Source of the DNA: Acidobacteriota bacterium
Lineage (GTDB): Bacteria > Acidobacteriota > Terriglobia > Terriglobales > Acidobacteriaceae
Reading direction: 5' to 3'
Assembly: GCA_019241535.1 (NCBI GenBank)
Contig: JAFAWX010000050.1
Location: 1 to 36,891, forward strand
DNA length: 36,891 nucleotides
The notes under the pieces were generated by a model. That model was given only the letters and a program-made list of their open reading frames with translations, made no database searches and was not told where the DNA came from. Positions within the stretch are counted from its first letter, which is position 1. Each line of letters begins with the position of its first letter. The position numbers were made by a program, and so were the translations under genes. Below are positions 1 to 9,504 of the stretch, piece by piece.

Positions 1-2
1 GG

Positions 3-101
3 GCTCCGGCGGTACAGGTGAACTACGATTTTCACGAGAACCTGACCGCGGAGAAGATGGACAGAGTTTTAGAGGAGTACAGGAGGAAAGCAGCACAATA
101 G
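3..101 (+). CDS. nuoE: NADH-quinone oxidoreductase subunit E, C-terminal fragment (truncated by window start)
   Basis: Frame 3 reads APAVQVNYDFHENLTAEKMDRVLEEYRRKAAQ-stop, which resembles the NuoE C-terminus (VNYDFxENLT), and lies immediately upstream of nuoF. Confidence 0.8.
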   Translation, partial: APAVQVNYDFHENLTAEKMDRVLEEYRRKAAQ

Positions 102-152
102 ACGTCCGGTTCCATCCGGACGGCGCGCTGTGGGCTGCATAATCGAAGGCGA

Positions 153-1472
153 ATGGCGGAACTTGTTTCCCATCCCGACGAGGTACGCATCGTCTCCCGG
201 CGCTTTGGCCAGGGAGCAACGAACATCGACCGTTATCTCGAGCTGGAGGGCTACAAAGCCGTTCAGAAGGCACTCACCATGCAGCCCGAGGCGATCATTA
301 ATGAGGTGAAGAACTCGGGACTGCGCGGTCGGGGCGGGGCGGGTTTCAACACCGGCTTGAAGTGGTCGTTTGTTCCCAAGCAGTCGGCAAAACCGAAATA
401 CATCCTGTGCAACGGCGACGAGAGCGAGCCCGGCACCTGTAAGGACCGGCTGATCTTCGAGCAGGATCCGCACTCAGTCATAGAGGGTGTCATCATCGCC
501 GGCCTGGCCGTAGGCGCGCACGTCGGCTACATCTATATTCGCGGCGAATACCGCTATCTCTCCGAGATCATGCTGCGGGCGATTGGCGACGCTTACGCCC
601 GGGGCTTGCTGGGTAAAAACATCTTCGGCAGCGGCTACAACTTTGACATTTACTGGCATGGCGGCGCCGGCGCGTACGAGGTGGGCGAAGAATCGGCGCT
701 GATGGAATCGCTCGAGGGCAAGCGGGGTGTCCCCCGCATTCGTCCTCCCTTCCCCGCCGTGGTTGGGCTTTGGGGGGGGCCCACGGTGATCAACAATGCC
801 GAGACCCTGGCCAGCGTCCCTCCCATCATTCTGCAGGGCGCCGAGTGGTATGCCCATCTGGGCACGCCCAAAAACGGCGGCACCCGGCTGTTTTGCCTTG
901 CCGGTCATGTCGCTAAGCCAGGGGTTTACGAGCTCCCCATGGGATATAACTTGCGCAAGATGATTTACGACGTCGGTGGCGGAATTCCCAATGGGCGCAA
1001 ACTGAAGGCGGTGGTACCGGGCGGCTCAAGCTGCCCGTTGCTGACGGCTGAGGAAATTGACGTGCCCATGGACTTTGACTCTCTGATGAAAATCGGCAGC
1101 ATGCTGGGCTCCGGGGGAGTGGTGATCGTTGATGACGCAACCTGCATGGTGAAGTTTGCCCTGCGCATTATGAAGTTCTACCAGCACGAGAGTTGCGGCT
1201 GGTGCATTCCCTGTCGCGAAGGCACCGATTGGCTCAAGAAGACTTTGACGCGGTTTCATTTGGGAGCCGGGTTGCGCAAGGACATCGATAATATTCAATA
1301 CCTATCGGAGAACATGCTTGGCCGGACCTTCTGCCCTCTGGGCGATGCCGCGGCGCTGCCCACGATCTCCATTGTGAAGAAGTTTCGCACAGAGTTTGAA
1401 GACCACCTGGACGGGCGCCCCTGCCCGTTTTTGAAAAGCGGGGCCATAGTAGAGCTACCAGTTTTAGCCTAG
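153..1472 (+). CDS. nuoF: NADH-quinone oxidoreductase subunit F (NADH/FMN-binding)
   Basis: 439 aa with GLRGRGGAGFNTGLKWSF, CNGDESEPGTCKDR and the 4Fe-4S motif ESCGWCIPCREGT. Confidence 0.97.
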   Translation: MAELVSHPDEVRIVSRRFGQGATNIDRYLELEGYKAVQKALTMQPEAIINEVKNSGLRGRGGAGFNTGLKWSFVPKQSAKPKYILCNGDESEPGTCKDRLIFEQDPHSVIEGVIIAGLAVGAHVGYIYIRGEYRYLSEIMLRAIGDAYARGLLGKNIFGSGYNFDIYWHGGAGAYEVGEESALMESLEGKRGVPRIRPPFPAVVGLWGGPTVINNAETLASVPPIILQGAEWYAHLGTPKNGGTRLFCLAGHVAKPGVYELPMGYNLRKMIYDVGGGIPNGRKLKAVVPGGSSCPLLTAEEIDVPMDFDSLMKIGSMLGSGGVVIVDDATCMVKFALRIMKFYQHESCGWCIPCREGTDWLKKTLTRFHLGAGLRKDIDNIQYLSENMLGRTFCPLGDAAALPTISIVKKFRTEFEDHLDGRPCPFLKSGAIVELPVLA

Positions 1473-1486
1473 AGCGAGGAGTTTTG

Positions 1487-3838
1487 ATGGCGGATGCGCC
1501 CAAACTCGTTACCCTCACCGTGGATGGAAGAAAGGTTACTGCTCCTGCCGGCACTCTCCTGATCGAGGCCTGCAAAGCAGTCGCGGTTGAAATTCCCTCA
1601 TTCTGCTATTACCCGAATCTGTCGCTGCAAGGCGCCTGCCGCATGTGCCTGGTACGCATTGAAAAGATGCCCAAGCTGCAAACCGCCTGCACCACGCCGG
1701 TGAGCGAGGGCATGATGGTGGTGTCCGACTCGGACGAGATCCGCCAGGCCCGCAAGGCGATGGTCGAGCTGCTGCTGGGGAATCATCCCCTGGATTGTCC
1801 GGTATGCGACGCGGGCGGAGAGTGCGAACTGCAGGATATGACCTTCTCGTACGGGGCGGCGGAGTCGAAATTCATTGAACTGAAACAACACCGCGACGAG
1901 CAGCAATGGTCGCCGGTGGTCTACTTCGACCGCCCGCGTTGTATTCTGTGCTACCGCTGCGTGCGCATCTGCGGGGAAGGCATGGATGTATGGGCGCTCG
2001 GCGTAGATAACCGCGGTGCGATCTCAACCATTGTGCCCAATAGGCGCGACTACCTGGAGTGTGAAGAATGCGGGATGTGCATCGATATTTGCCCGGTGGG
2101 AGCGCTTACCTCGGGTGCCTACCGCTATAAGACACGGCCTTGGGAGATGAAGCACGTCGCTACCACCTGCACTCATTGCAGCGACGGGTGCAAGACCACG
2201 CTGGGGGTGCGCCGGTCTGAAAGCGGAATGGAGATCGTGCGCGGCGACAATCGCGATAAGGGTGGTATCAACGGGGACTTTCTCTGTATTAAAGGACGCT
2301 ACGCCTTTGACTTCGCTTCTAACGAGGAGCGCCTTGACCAGCCTCTGCTCAGAAAAAACGGCCGCTTGACTGCTGTGAGCTGGGAGGACGCATTCCGCCG
2401 TATCGGGGAGCGCTTTGCGGAAATTTGTCGCCAGAACGGCGGGCATGCCATCGGTGTAATCGGCTCTACCCGCACCAGCAACGAAGAAAACTACCTGCTG
2501 CAGAAGTTTGCCCGCATTGTGCTGAAGACCAATAACATCGATCATCACCGCACCTCAGATCTGCCGGCACTTGCGGCCGCCTTGAGCGGTAGGTCCGACT
2601 CGACGGCCACGATGAGAGACCTCTACCGAGCACCGGCGATTCTTCTCATTGGGAACGATCCGACCGAGCAGCACCCGCTCCTCGCCTGGCAGATTCGCAA
2701 TAATGTTCGCCTGCACCAGGCACAGCTTTATGTCGCCAACGCGGACGCCATCAAACTCACACGCCAGGCCCAGGCGGTCGTGGAAGTACCGGCCGGCGCC
2801 TACAACGAGTTCGCAGCATTTCTTGCCGGCGCCAGCCCGCAGCTCTCCCCGCCACAGACCTGGCATGATCTTCGCGAGAAGCTCCGCGGGCTTGAAAACC
2901 TGGTCATCGTCTTCGGGTCGGAGGTTTTCGGCGACGGGGTCGAAAGCCTCGCCCGGTTTGCCTGCGCGATCTCCGGAGCAAAGCTTGTCTCGCTCTCGGA
3001 CTACGCGAACTCGCGAGGGGCCGCCGACATGGGCCTGTATCCCGATCTGCTGCCCGGCTATCTCCCGGCGCAGTCAGGGGAAAAGTTCCGCCAGGAATGG
3101 GGTTATCTGCCGGAGCAGCCCGGTCTCGATATTCCCGGCATGTTTGATGCCGCAAAAGCGGGAACTCTGCAAGCCCTATACGTCGTGGGTGCAAATCCCG
3201 TCGGACGTCTACAGGTGGGCGCCTCCACACTGCGCAACACCTTCCTGGTGGTTCAGGAGATGTTCCTGACCGAGACCGCAGCTCTGGCCGAAGTTGTCCT
3301 GCCGACAGCCAATGCTTACGAGAAATCCGGGACCTTCACCAACACCTGCGGCGACATTCAGCTGCTGAAAAAGGCCGGCGAGGTTTCAACCACGAAGACG
3401 GATTTCGAGATGATCATCCGCATCGCCGATGCCATGGGCTTTGATGTGCACAAGCTGGTGCCCTTCGGCCGCGGGGTACGTTCGGACATGGGCCAATCAC
3501 GCGGAGCTCAGTCGGGCGAAGCCGACCAGCACAGCGTCTGGCTTGAGGCGCGCGGGCTGGAGCCGAAGACGAGTCCCCTTGACCCAATGGCCACGCTCGA
3601 TGAGATTCAACGCCTGGTGCCCGGCTATGATGTCTCCCGGGTCGAATTGCTGGCGGGAAATGATCAGCACACCTCGATCTGGACGATGGGACCGGGCGCT
3701 AGACATAACCCAGCCCTGATCGCTCCCGCGGGCAACAATCTCTTCAGCTCCGGAACTCTGGGACGCTACTCGCGGACGTTAGCTGGCGTCCTCGAAAACA
3801 GGAATCTTAGACCCGCCGAAGAGGTCCCGGCGGATTAG
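1487..3838 (+). CDS. nuoG: NADH-quinone oxidoreductase subunit G
   Basis: N-terminal 2Fe-2S ferredoxin, H-x3-C-x2-C-x5-C (HPLDCPVCDAGGEC), CILCYRCVRIC...CEECGMCIDICPVGAL and a molybdopterin-oxidoreductase-like C-terminal half. The ATG at 1487 directly follows the track's TTG at 1484. Confidence 0.96.
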   Translation: MADAPKLVTLTVDGRKVTAPAGTLLIEACKAVAVEIPSFCYYPNLSLQGACRMCLVRIEKMPKLQTACTTPVSEGMMVVSDSDEIRQARKAMVELLLGNHPLDCPVCDAGGECELQDMTFSYGAAESKFIELKQHRDEQQWSPVVYFDRPRCILCYRCVRICGEGMDVWALGVDNRGAISTIVPNRRDYLECEECGMCIDICPVGALTSGAYRYKTRPWEMKHVATTCTHCSDGCKTTLGVRRSESGMEIVRGDNRDKGGINGDFLCIKGRYAFDFASNEERLDQPLLRKNGRLTAVSWEDAFRRIGERFAEICRQNGGHAIGVIGSTRTSNEENYLLQKFARIVLKTNNIDHHRTSDLPALAAALSGRSDSTATMRDLYRAPAILLIGNDPTEQHPLLAWQIRNNVRLHQAQLYVANADAIKLTRQAQAVVEVPAGAYNEFAAFLAGASPQLSPPQTWHDLREKLRGLENLVIVFGSEVFGDGVESLARFACAISGAKLVSLSDYANSRGAADMGLYPDLLPGYLPAQSGEKFRQEWGYLPEQPGLDIPGMFDAAKAGTLQALYVVGANPVGRLQVGASTLRNTFLVVQEMFLTETAALAEVVLPTANAYEKSGTFTNTCGDIQLLKKAGEVSTTKTDFEMIIRIADAMGFDVHKLVPFGRGVRSDMGQSRGAQSGEADQHSVWLEARGLEPKTSPLDPMATLDEIQRLVPGYDVSRVELLAGNDQHTSIWTMGPGARHNPALIAPAGNNLFSSGTLGRYSRTLAGVLENRNLRPAEEVPAD

Positions 3839-3926
3839 TGGACACGTCGAAAGACAACAAAGAAGCGCCAGGCCGCGTATTTCCTGCGCACGCCTGCCGC
3901 TCAGAACTAGGCAGGGCGGGATCGCT

Positions 3927-4997
3927 TTGAGCATCTTAACTTTCATTCTCGTGTCGGTCGTCAAGATCGCCCTGGTGCTTTTCGTTCTCCTTACCGCGGT
4001 TGCTTATACGGTGTGGCTGGAGCGCAAAGTTGTGGGTCATATGCAGAACCGCTGGGGTCCGACGCGGGTAGGTCCTTTTGGGCTGCTGCAGCCGGCGGCC
4101 GACGGAATCAAGTTCCTGTTCAAGGAAGATTTGACGCCGCCACACGTTAACCGGCCGCTGTACATTGCGGCGCCCATAATCGCCGTAATATTTGCCCTGA
4201 CCTCGATCGCCGTCATCCCCTTCGGAAACTCGGTGACCATCGGCAGGATTCAAACTCCCCTTCAGATCACGGACGTGAATATAGGATTGCTGGTAGTGCT
4301 CGGCATTACTTCGCTCGGGGTATATGGGGTGGCTCTGTCGGGCTGGTCCTCAAACAACAAATACTCGCTGCTCGGCGGCCTGCGGGCGAGCGCGCAAATG
4401 GTAAGTTATGAGATTGCCCTGGGCCTGTCGCTCATCGGCGTGCTGATTCTGGCGGGCACCTTCAGCCTTAGGGGTATCGTGGATGCCCAGGCGGGACATT
4501 TCGTCAGCGGCATTGCTTTTCTCGATCATTACGTTTTGCGTTTTGTCCCGCGCTGGTTCTTCTTCCGCGGCCAGTTTGTGGCTTTCTTCATCTATTTGAC
4601 GGCTGCCTACGCGGAAACCAACCGCATACCTTTTGATCTGCCCGAGGCGGAGACGGAACTGGTGGCCGGCTATCACACCGAATATAGTGCCATGAAATTT
4701 GCCATGTTTTTCATGGCCGAATACGCGAACATGATTACCGTTGCCTGTCTGGCCTCGCTGCTTTTTTGGGGAGGCTGGAGGGGGCCGCTCTTCGGGCCCG
4801 AGTGGTTCCAGGAGATTCTGCCTTTGCTGTGGTTCGTGCTGCGGGTCTTCGTCTTTATCTTTGTTTATATTTGGGTGCGCGGCACCTTGCCTCGATTTCG
4901 TTACGACCAGCTCATGGCCTTTGGCTGGAAATTTCTGCTGCCTTTGGCGATCTTGAATCTGGTAGTGACGGCGTTGGTTGTAGCCTTGCGGGCCTGA
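3927..4997 (+). CDS. nuoH: NADH-quinone oxidoreductase subunit H
   Basis: 356 aa with AYTVWLERKVVGHMQNRWGPTRVGPFGLLQPAADGIKF and AETNRIPFDLPEAETELVAGYHTEYSAMKF. TTG start. Confidence 0.97.
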   Translation: MSILTFILVSVVKIALVLFVLLTAVAYTVWLERKVVGHMQNRWGPTRVGPFGLLQPAADGIKFLFKEDLTPPHVNRPLYIAAPIIAVIFALTSIAVIPFGNSVTIGRIQTPLQITDVNIGLLVVLGITSLGVYGVALSGWSSNNKYSLLGGLRASAQMVSYEIALGLSLIGVLILAGTFSLRGIVDAQAGHFVSGIAFLDHYVLRFVPRWFFFRGQFVAFFIYLTAAYAETNRIPFDLPEAETELVAGYHTEYSAMKFAMFFMAEYANMITVACLASLLFWGGWRGPLFGPEWFQEILPLLWFVLRVFVFIFVYIWVRGTLPRFRYDQLMAFGWKFLLPLAILNLVVTALVVALRA

Positions 4998-5057
4998 GTC
5001 ATGCCGGTCGGCGCTCCTCGCGGCTGATCAGCGGAGCAGCGAACGAAAGGAATTTCC

Positions 5058-5579
5058 ATGCTTCACATGATTCTTTTTCTGGCTTTCGCCGTGCTCTCGG
5101 TGGCTGGGGCGGTGAACCTGCTCATTCAGCGTCACCCCATCAGTAGCGCCTTGTCGCTCGTCGTGGTCATGGGTTCGCTGGCGGTTGAATACCTGCTGCT
5201 CGGCGCCGAGTTTGTGGCCGCTGTCCAGGTGATCGTTTACGCCGGCGCCATCATGGTGCTGTTTGTGTTTGTCATCATGTTGCTCAACGCGGGTGAAGAA
5301 GAACGCACGCATGGCAGCCGGGTAGCTTGGCTGCTGGGAATTCCCGGGGTCCTCGCCCTAACCGTGATCATCTGCTGGGCGCTGGTTGAACATTCAATGG
5401 CCGGCGTCGCCGCCATCGGCGCCCTCCCCGGACCTCCCGCGGATATTGCCGAATTGCTGTTTCACGAGTTCCTGCTGCCGTTTGAGGTCACTTCCATTCT
5501 CGTGCTGATCGCCATTATGGGAGCCGTGGTGCTTGCGGCCCGCCCGGAATCAGTCGAGCAGACAAAGAAGGAGAGCTGA
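5058..5579 (+). CDS. nuoJ: NADH-quinone oxidoreductase subunit J
   Basis: 173 aa membrane protein with EFVAAVQVIVYAGAIMVLFVFVIMLLN. GAACGAAAGG-type upstream site. Confidence 0.95.
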   Translation: MLHMILFLAFAVLSVAGAVNLLIQRHPISSALSLVVVMGSLAVEYLLLGAEFVAAVQVIVYAGAIMVLFVFVIMLLNAGEEERTHGSRVAWLLGIPGVLALTVIICWALVEHSMAGVAAIGALPGPPADIAELLFHEFLLPFEVTSILVLIAIMGAVVLAARPESVEQTKKES

Positions 5580-5882
5580 GTGGTTCCGCTGTCCTATTAC
5601 CTGATTCTCAGTGCCATTCTGTTCGCCTGCGGAGTCACCGGCTTCCTCATTAAGCGCAATATCATCACGATATTCATGTCCATAGAACTGATGCTCAACG
5701 GTGTGAACCTTTCCTTTGTGGCCTTTGCCGTTCGCTGGCACAACCTTAGCGGCCAGGTATTTGTCTTTTTCGTCATGGTGGTGGCAGCGGCCGAAGCCGC
5801 CGTCGGCCTGGCCATCATCATTGCGGTGTTCCGTACGCGTGAGACCTTGAACATTGATCAGGTTAACCTGCTGAAGTTATGA
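5580..5882 (+). CDS. nuoK: NADH-quinone oxidoreductase subunit K
   Basis: 100 aa, GTG start, with [24 protein letters not shown] and [19 protein letters not shown]. Confidence 0.96.
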   Translation: MVPLSYYLILSAILFACGVTGFLIKRNIITIFMSIELMLNGVNLSFVAFAVRWHNLSGQVFVFFVMVVAAAEAAVGLAIIIAVFRTRETLNIDQVNLLKL

Positions 5883-7999
5883 CGCCCAATCTCCATCTCT
5901 GGCTGCTTCCCGTTCTGCCTCTGGTGGGTGCGGCGATCAACGGCCTTTTCGGCAAACGGTTCAACCGGCGCGCGGTCGCTGCCGTCGCCCTCATCTTCAG
6001 CGGGTCGGCATTTTTGATCGCGCTTTGGGTTGCGTCCCAGTTGCCCAAGATGTCCTCCCTGCCCCACGTGGAAACGGTGGCGGGCTGGCTGCGCGCGGGC
6101 ACTTTCCGCGCCGACTTTTCTTTTTATCTCGACCAGCTTTCCGTGGTGATGCTTCTCGTCGTCACCGGTGTCGGATTCCTGATCCATGTCTATTCTGTCG
6201 GGTACATGTGGGAAGAGGGCGGCTATTATCGCTTTTTTTCCTATTTGAACCTTTTCATGTTCTTCATGCTGGTGCTGGTTCTTGCCGGCAATTATCTCCT
6301 CCTGTTTGTCGGCTGGGAAGGCGTTGGTCTGGCTTCGTACCTGCTGATTGGATTTTTCTTTCTGCGTGATTCGGCGGCGGCCGCGGGCAAGAAGGCGTTC
6401 ATTGTGAACCGCGTGGGCGATTTTGGCTTCTTGCTGGCGCTGTTTTTGATCATCCAACACTTCGGAACGCTTGATTTTGACAAAGTCTTTGCCGCCGTCG
6501 AGCCCTACCAGGGTGAGACCGCAGGCTTCGGCTTTCTCACTGCTATTGCACTTCTGCTGACCATGGGCGCCTGCGGCAAATCGGCGCAGATCCCTTTGTA
6601 CGTGTGGCTGCCCGATGCCATGGAAGGACCAACACCGGTCTCGGCGCTGATTCATGCCGCCACCATGGTAACCGCCGGCGTGTACATGGTGGCGCGCTCA
6701 CACGTGATTTTTGAGCGCGCACCCAGCGCCCTGATGGTGGTCGCCATCATCGGAGCGCTGACGGCCTTCTTTGCCGCAACTATCGGCATTGCCCAGACCG
6801 ATATAAAAAAAGTCCTTGCCTATTCCACGATTTCGCAGCTGGGATACATGTTTCTGGCCTGCGGAGTGGCGGCGTTTTCTGCAGGGATTTTTCATTTGAT
6901 GACTCACGCCTTCTTCAAAGGCCTGCTGTTTCTGGCGGCAGGTTCCGTTATTCATTCGATCGGCGGCGAGCAGGACATGCGCAAAATGGGCGGCTTGCGA
7001 ACTCGTATTCCGGGGACATTCTGGACGATGACGGTTGCGACCTTTGCCATCGCCGGCATTCCCCCGTTCGCCGGATTCTTCAGCAAAGACGAAATTCTGT
7101 GGCGCGCCTACCAGGCGAGCTGGGCATACTGGCTGGTCGGTTTGTTGACCGCTTTCATCACCTCCTTCTACATGTTTCGGCTTTGGTTCCTGACATTTTT
7201 TGGCCAGTATCGCGGTTCGGCCGTTGCTTCGCATAGTCATGTCCAGCCTGCCCCAGGGGTAATCGAAGTTGCCAATCAGCGCCCCAGGGTCGGGGAAGCG
7301 GAGAATGCCCAGGCTCGAGGGCTCTCCGGAACGCCTGTGCAAGAGAGCCGAGGTCACGAGCACGGCGGCATTCACGAGAGCCCCACAGTGATGCTGGTTC
7401 CTCTTGCCATCCTGGCGGTGCTTTCGCTCGTAGGCGGCTGGATTGGCGTTCCCGGCTCGCTCGGGGGCAGCAACCGTTTCGATAAGTTTCTCGGGCCCGT
7501 ATTCCGCTCGACGACCCCCGCGTTGACCCAGGAACACGAGCGTCCGGCGGAATCCGTTCCCCCGGAGCGAGAAACCGAGGGCGCGGAGCCCCAGACCGGG
7601 CATGGCACAGAATTAGTCTTTACGGCGATCTCCGTCATCACCGCCTTCGCGGGATTCGGTCTGGCCTTCCTGCTTTACTGGAAGCGCCCCGAACTGCCGG
7701 ATCAGATCGCCGCTTCCTTCCACGGTATCTATCAAGCCGTGGCCAACAAGTACTGGATCGACGAGGTCTATGCCGTCATCTTCGTTAAACCTCTAATTTC
7801 CGTTTCCGCACTTGTCTTCTGGCGGGGAATCGATCAGGGCGTTATTGACGCCACCATTGACGGCAGCGCCGAAGGCGCGCGCGAGCTCTCGGATAATTTG
7901 CGGCACATGCAGTCGGGCAACCTGCGTTCCTACGCCGGATGGGTGGCGATCGGGGCCACGGGCGTGATTGCATACATGCTTTGGGTGGGAATGAGATGA
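5879..7999 (+). CDS. nuoL: NADH-quinone oxidoreductase subunit L
   Basis: 706 aa with [47 protein letters not shown] and a C-terminal lateral-helix region. Overlaps the nuoK stop. Confidence 0.97.
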   Translation: MTPNLHLWLLPVLPLVGAAINGLFGKRFNRRAVAAVALIFSGSAFLIALWVASQLPKMSSLPHVETVAGWLRAGTFRADFSFYLDQLSVVMLLVVTGVGFLIHVYSVGYMWEEGGYYRFFSYLNLFMFFMLVLVLAGNYLLLFVGWEGVGLASYLLIGFFFLRDSAAAAGKKAFIVNRVGDFGFLLALFLIIQHFGTLDFDKVFAAVEPYQGETAGFGFLTAIALLLTMGACGKSAQIPLYVWLPDAMEGPTPVSALIHAATMVTAGVYMVARSHVIFERAPSALMVVAIIGALTAFFAATIGIAQTDIKKVLAYSTISQLGYMFLACGVAAFSAGIFHLMTHAFFKGLLFLAAGSVIHSIGGEQDMRKMGGLRTRIPGTFWTMTVATFAIAGIPPFAGFFSKDEILWRAYQASWAYWLVGLLTAFITSFYMFRLWFLTFFGQYRGSAVASHSHVQPAPGVIEVANQRPRVGEAENAQARGLSGTPVQESRGHEHGGIHESPTVMLVPLAILAVLSLVGGWIGVPGSLGGSNRFDKFLGPVFRSTTPALTQEHERPAESVPPERETEGAEPQTGHGTELVFTAISVITAFAGFGLAFLLYWKRPELPDQIAASFHGIYQAVANKYWIDEVYAVIFVKPLISVSALVFWRGIDQGVIDATIDGSAEGARELSDNLRHMQSGNLRSYAGWVAIGATGVIAYMLWVGMR

Positions 8000-9504
8000 A
8001 CGGACTTGACTCGGCAATTTTGACCCTGATCACGTTCGTGCCCGCGGCAGGAGCACTGCTCCTTGTGCTCGTCCCGCGACGCGATCGGGACATCCGAGTA
8101 TTCGCGCTGGGCATTTCCCTACTGGCGCTGGCATTGTCTCTTCACTTGCCCGATCATTTTCACCGCGATCAGGCGGGATTTCAGTTTGAGCAGAATGTGC
8201 CCTGGATTCCAGCTCCTAACATTCACTATCACATGGGCATCGACGGAATCTCTCTGTGGCTGGTGCTCTTAACCACCTTTCTTACGCCCCTGTGCGTGCT
8301 GATCTCCTGGCGCTCGATTCACGAGCGGGTCAAGGAGTTTTTCATTCTGCTGCTGCTGCTCGAAACCGGGCTGATCGGAGTCTTTGTCGCGCTCGACCTC
8401 TTCCTGTTTTACTTCTTCTGGGAAGCAACGCTGATACCAATGGCCCTGCTGATCGGCGTTTTCGGGCACGAGCGGCGGGTGTACGCGGCCGTCAAATTTT
8501 TCCTCTATACCATGATTGCTTCGGTTTTTATGCTGGCCGCAATCCTTTGGTTATATGCGAAAACCGGAAGCTTCGATTTCACGACCGTGCAGACGGCGAT
8601 CCGCGGCGGCGGAGTTGAAGGAATGGCGGCAGCCGCGCCGTGGTTGTTTTTAGGATTCTTCATTGCCTTTGCCGTGAAGGTTCCGCTCTTCCCCGTGCAC
8701 ACCTGGCTGCCCGACGCCCACGTCGAGGCTCCTACGGCGGGCTCCGTACTGCTGGCCGGCGTGCTCCTGAAGATGGGTACCTACGGCATGCTCCGTTTCA
8801 ATCTGGGATTGTTTCCGGAGCAGTCGCGGCTGAATGCTCCCTGGATTGCGATTCTGGCGATGGTTGGGATTATTTACGGCGCGCTCGTGGCCATGGTGCA
8901 GCCGAATCTGAAAAAGCTGATCGCCTACTCATCCATCAGCCACCTGGGATTTGTTGTGCTCGGCATCTTCAGCTTTACCTCCGCTGGGCTGAATGGCGCA
9001 ATGTTCATCATGCTCGCTCACGGAGTTTCAACGGGTGCGCTTTTTATGCTGGCGGGAGTCATTTACGAGCGGCGACACACATATCAAATTTCCCAGTTTG
9101 GCGGCCTGGCCACTCCGATGCCGGCCTACTCCACCTTCTTTCTATTTATCGTTCTCGCCTCTCTGGGCCTCCCATTGCTGAACGGCTTTATCGGCGAGTT
9201 CCTGGTCCTGAGCGGAGCTTTCCAGGCAAGGACCTGGTGGGGCGTCATCGCAACCACCGGAGTCATCTGGAGCGCCTGTTACCTGCTCTGGATGTACCAG
9301 CGGGTGTTCTTTGGCGCGGTCACGCACGCCGAGAACCTCAGCTTGCGCGACCTGGACTTGCATGAGCGCGTAGCGCTGTGGCCGACTGCGGTGATGGCCC
9401 TAGCTATGGGGGTCGCGCCGCTGCTATGGCTGAACGCCATCGCTCCGGCCGTTGACAGCACACTTGCGCCGTTTACCCAACTTGCCCGCCGGGTGGCACG
9501 CTGA
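7996..9504 (+). CDS. nuoM: NADH-quinone oxidoreductase subunit M
   Basis: The ATG at 7996 ([23 protein letters not shown]) overlaps the nuoL stop and is preferred over the track start at 7939. Contains FFWEATLIPMALLIGVFG and HTWLPDAHVEAPTAGSVLLAGVLLKMGTYG. Confidence 0.96.
   Translation: MNGLDSAILTLITFVPAAGALLLVLVPRRDRDIRVFALGISLLALALSLHLPDHFHRDQAGFQFEQNVPWIPAPNIHYHMGIDGISLWLVLLTTFLTPLCVLISWRSIHERVKEFFILLLLLETGLIGVFVALDLFLFYFFWEATLIPMALLIGVFGHERRVYAAVKFFLYTMIASVFMLAAILWLYAKTGSFDFTTVQTAIRGGGVEGMAAAAPWLFLGFFIAFAVKVPLFPVHTWLPDAHVEAPTAGSVLLAGVLLKMGTYGMLRFNLGLFPEQSRLNAPWIAILAMVGIIYGALVAMVQPNLKKLIAYSSISHLGFVVLGIFSFTSAGLNGAMFIMLAHGVSTGALFMLAGVIYERRHTYQISQFGGLATPMPAYSTFFLFIVLASLGLPLLNGFIGEFLVLSGAFQARTWWGVIATTGVIWSACYLLWMYQRVFFGAVTHAENLSLRDLDLHERVALWPTAVMALAMGVAPLLWLNAIAPAVDSTLAPFTQLARRVAR

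Noticed and set aside
5858-7603. Long minus-strand ORFs (265 aa and 301 aa)
   Set aside because: Both are antisense to nuoL, with no domain signal.
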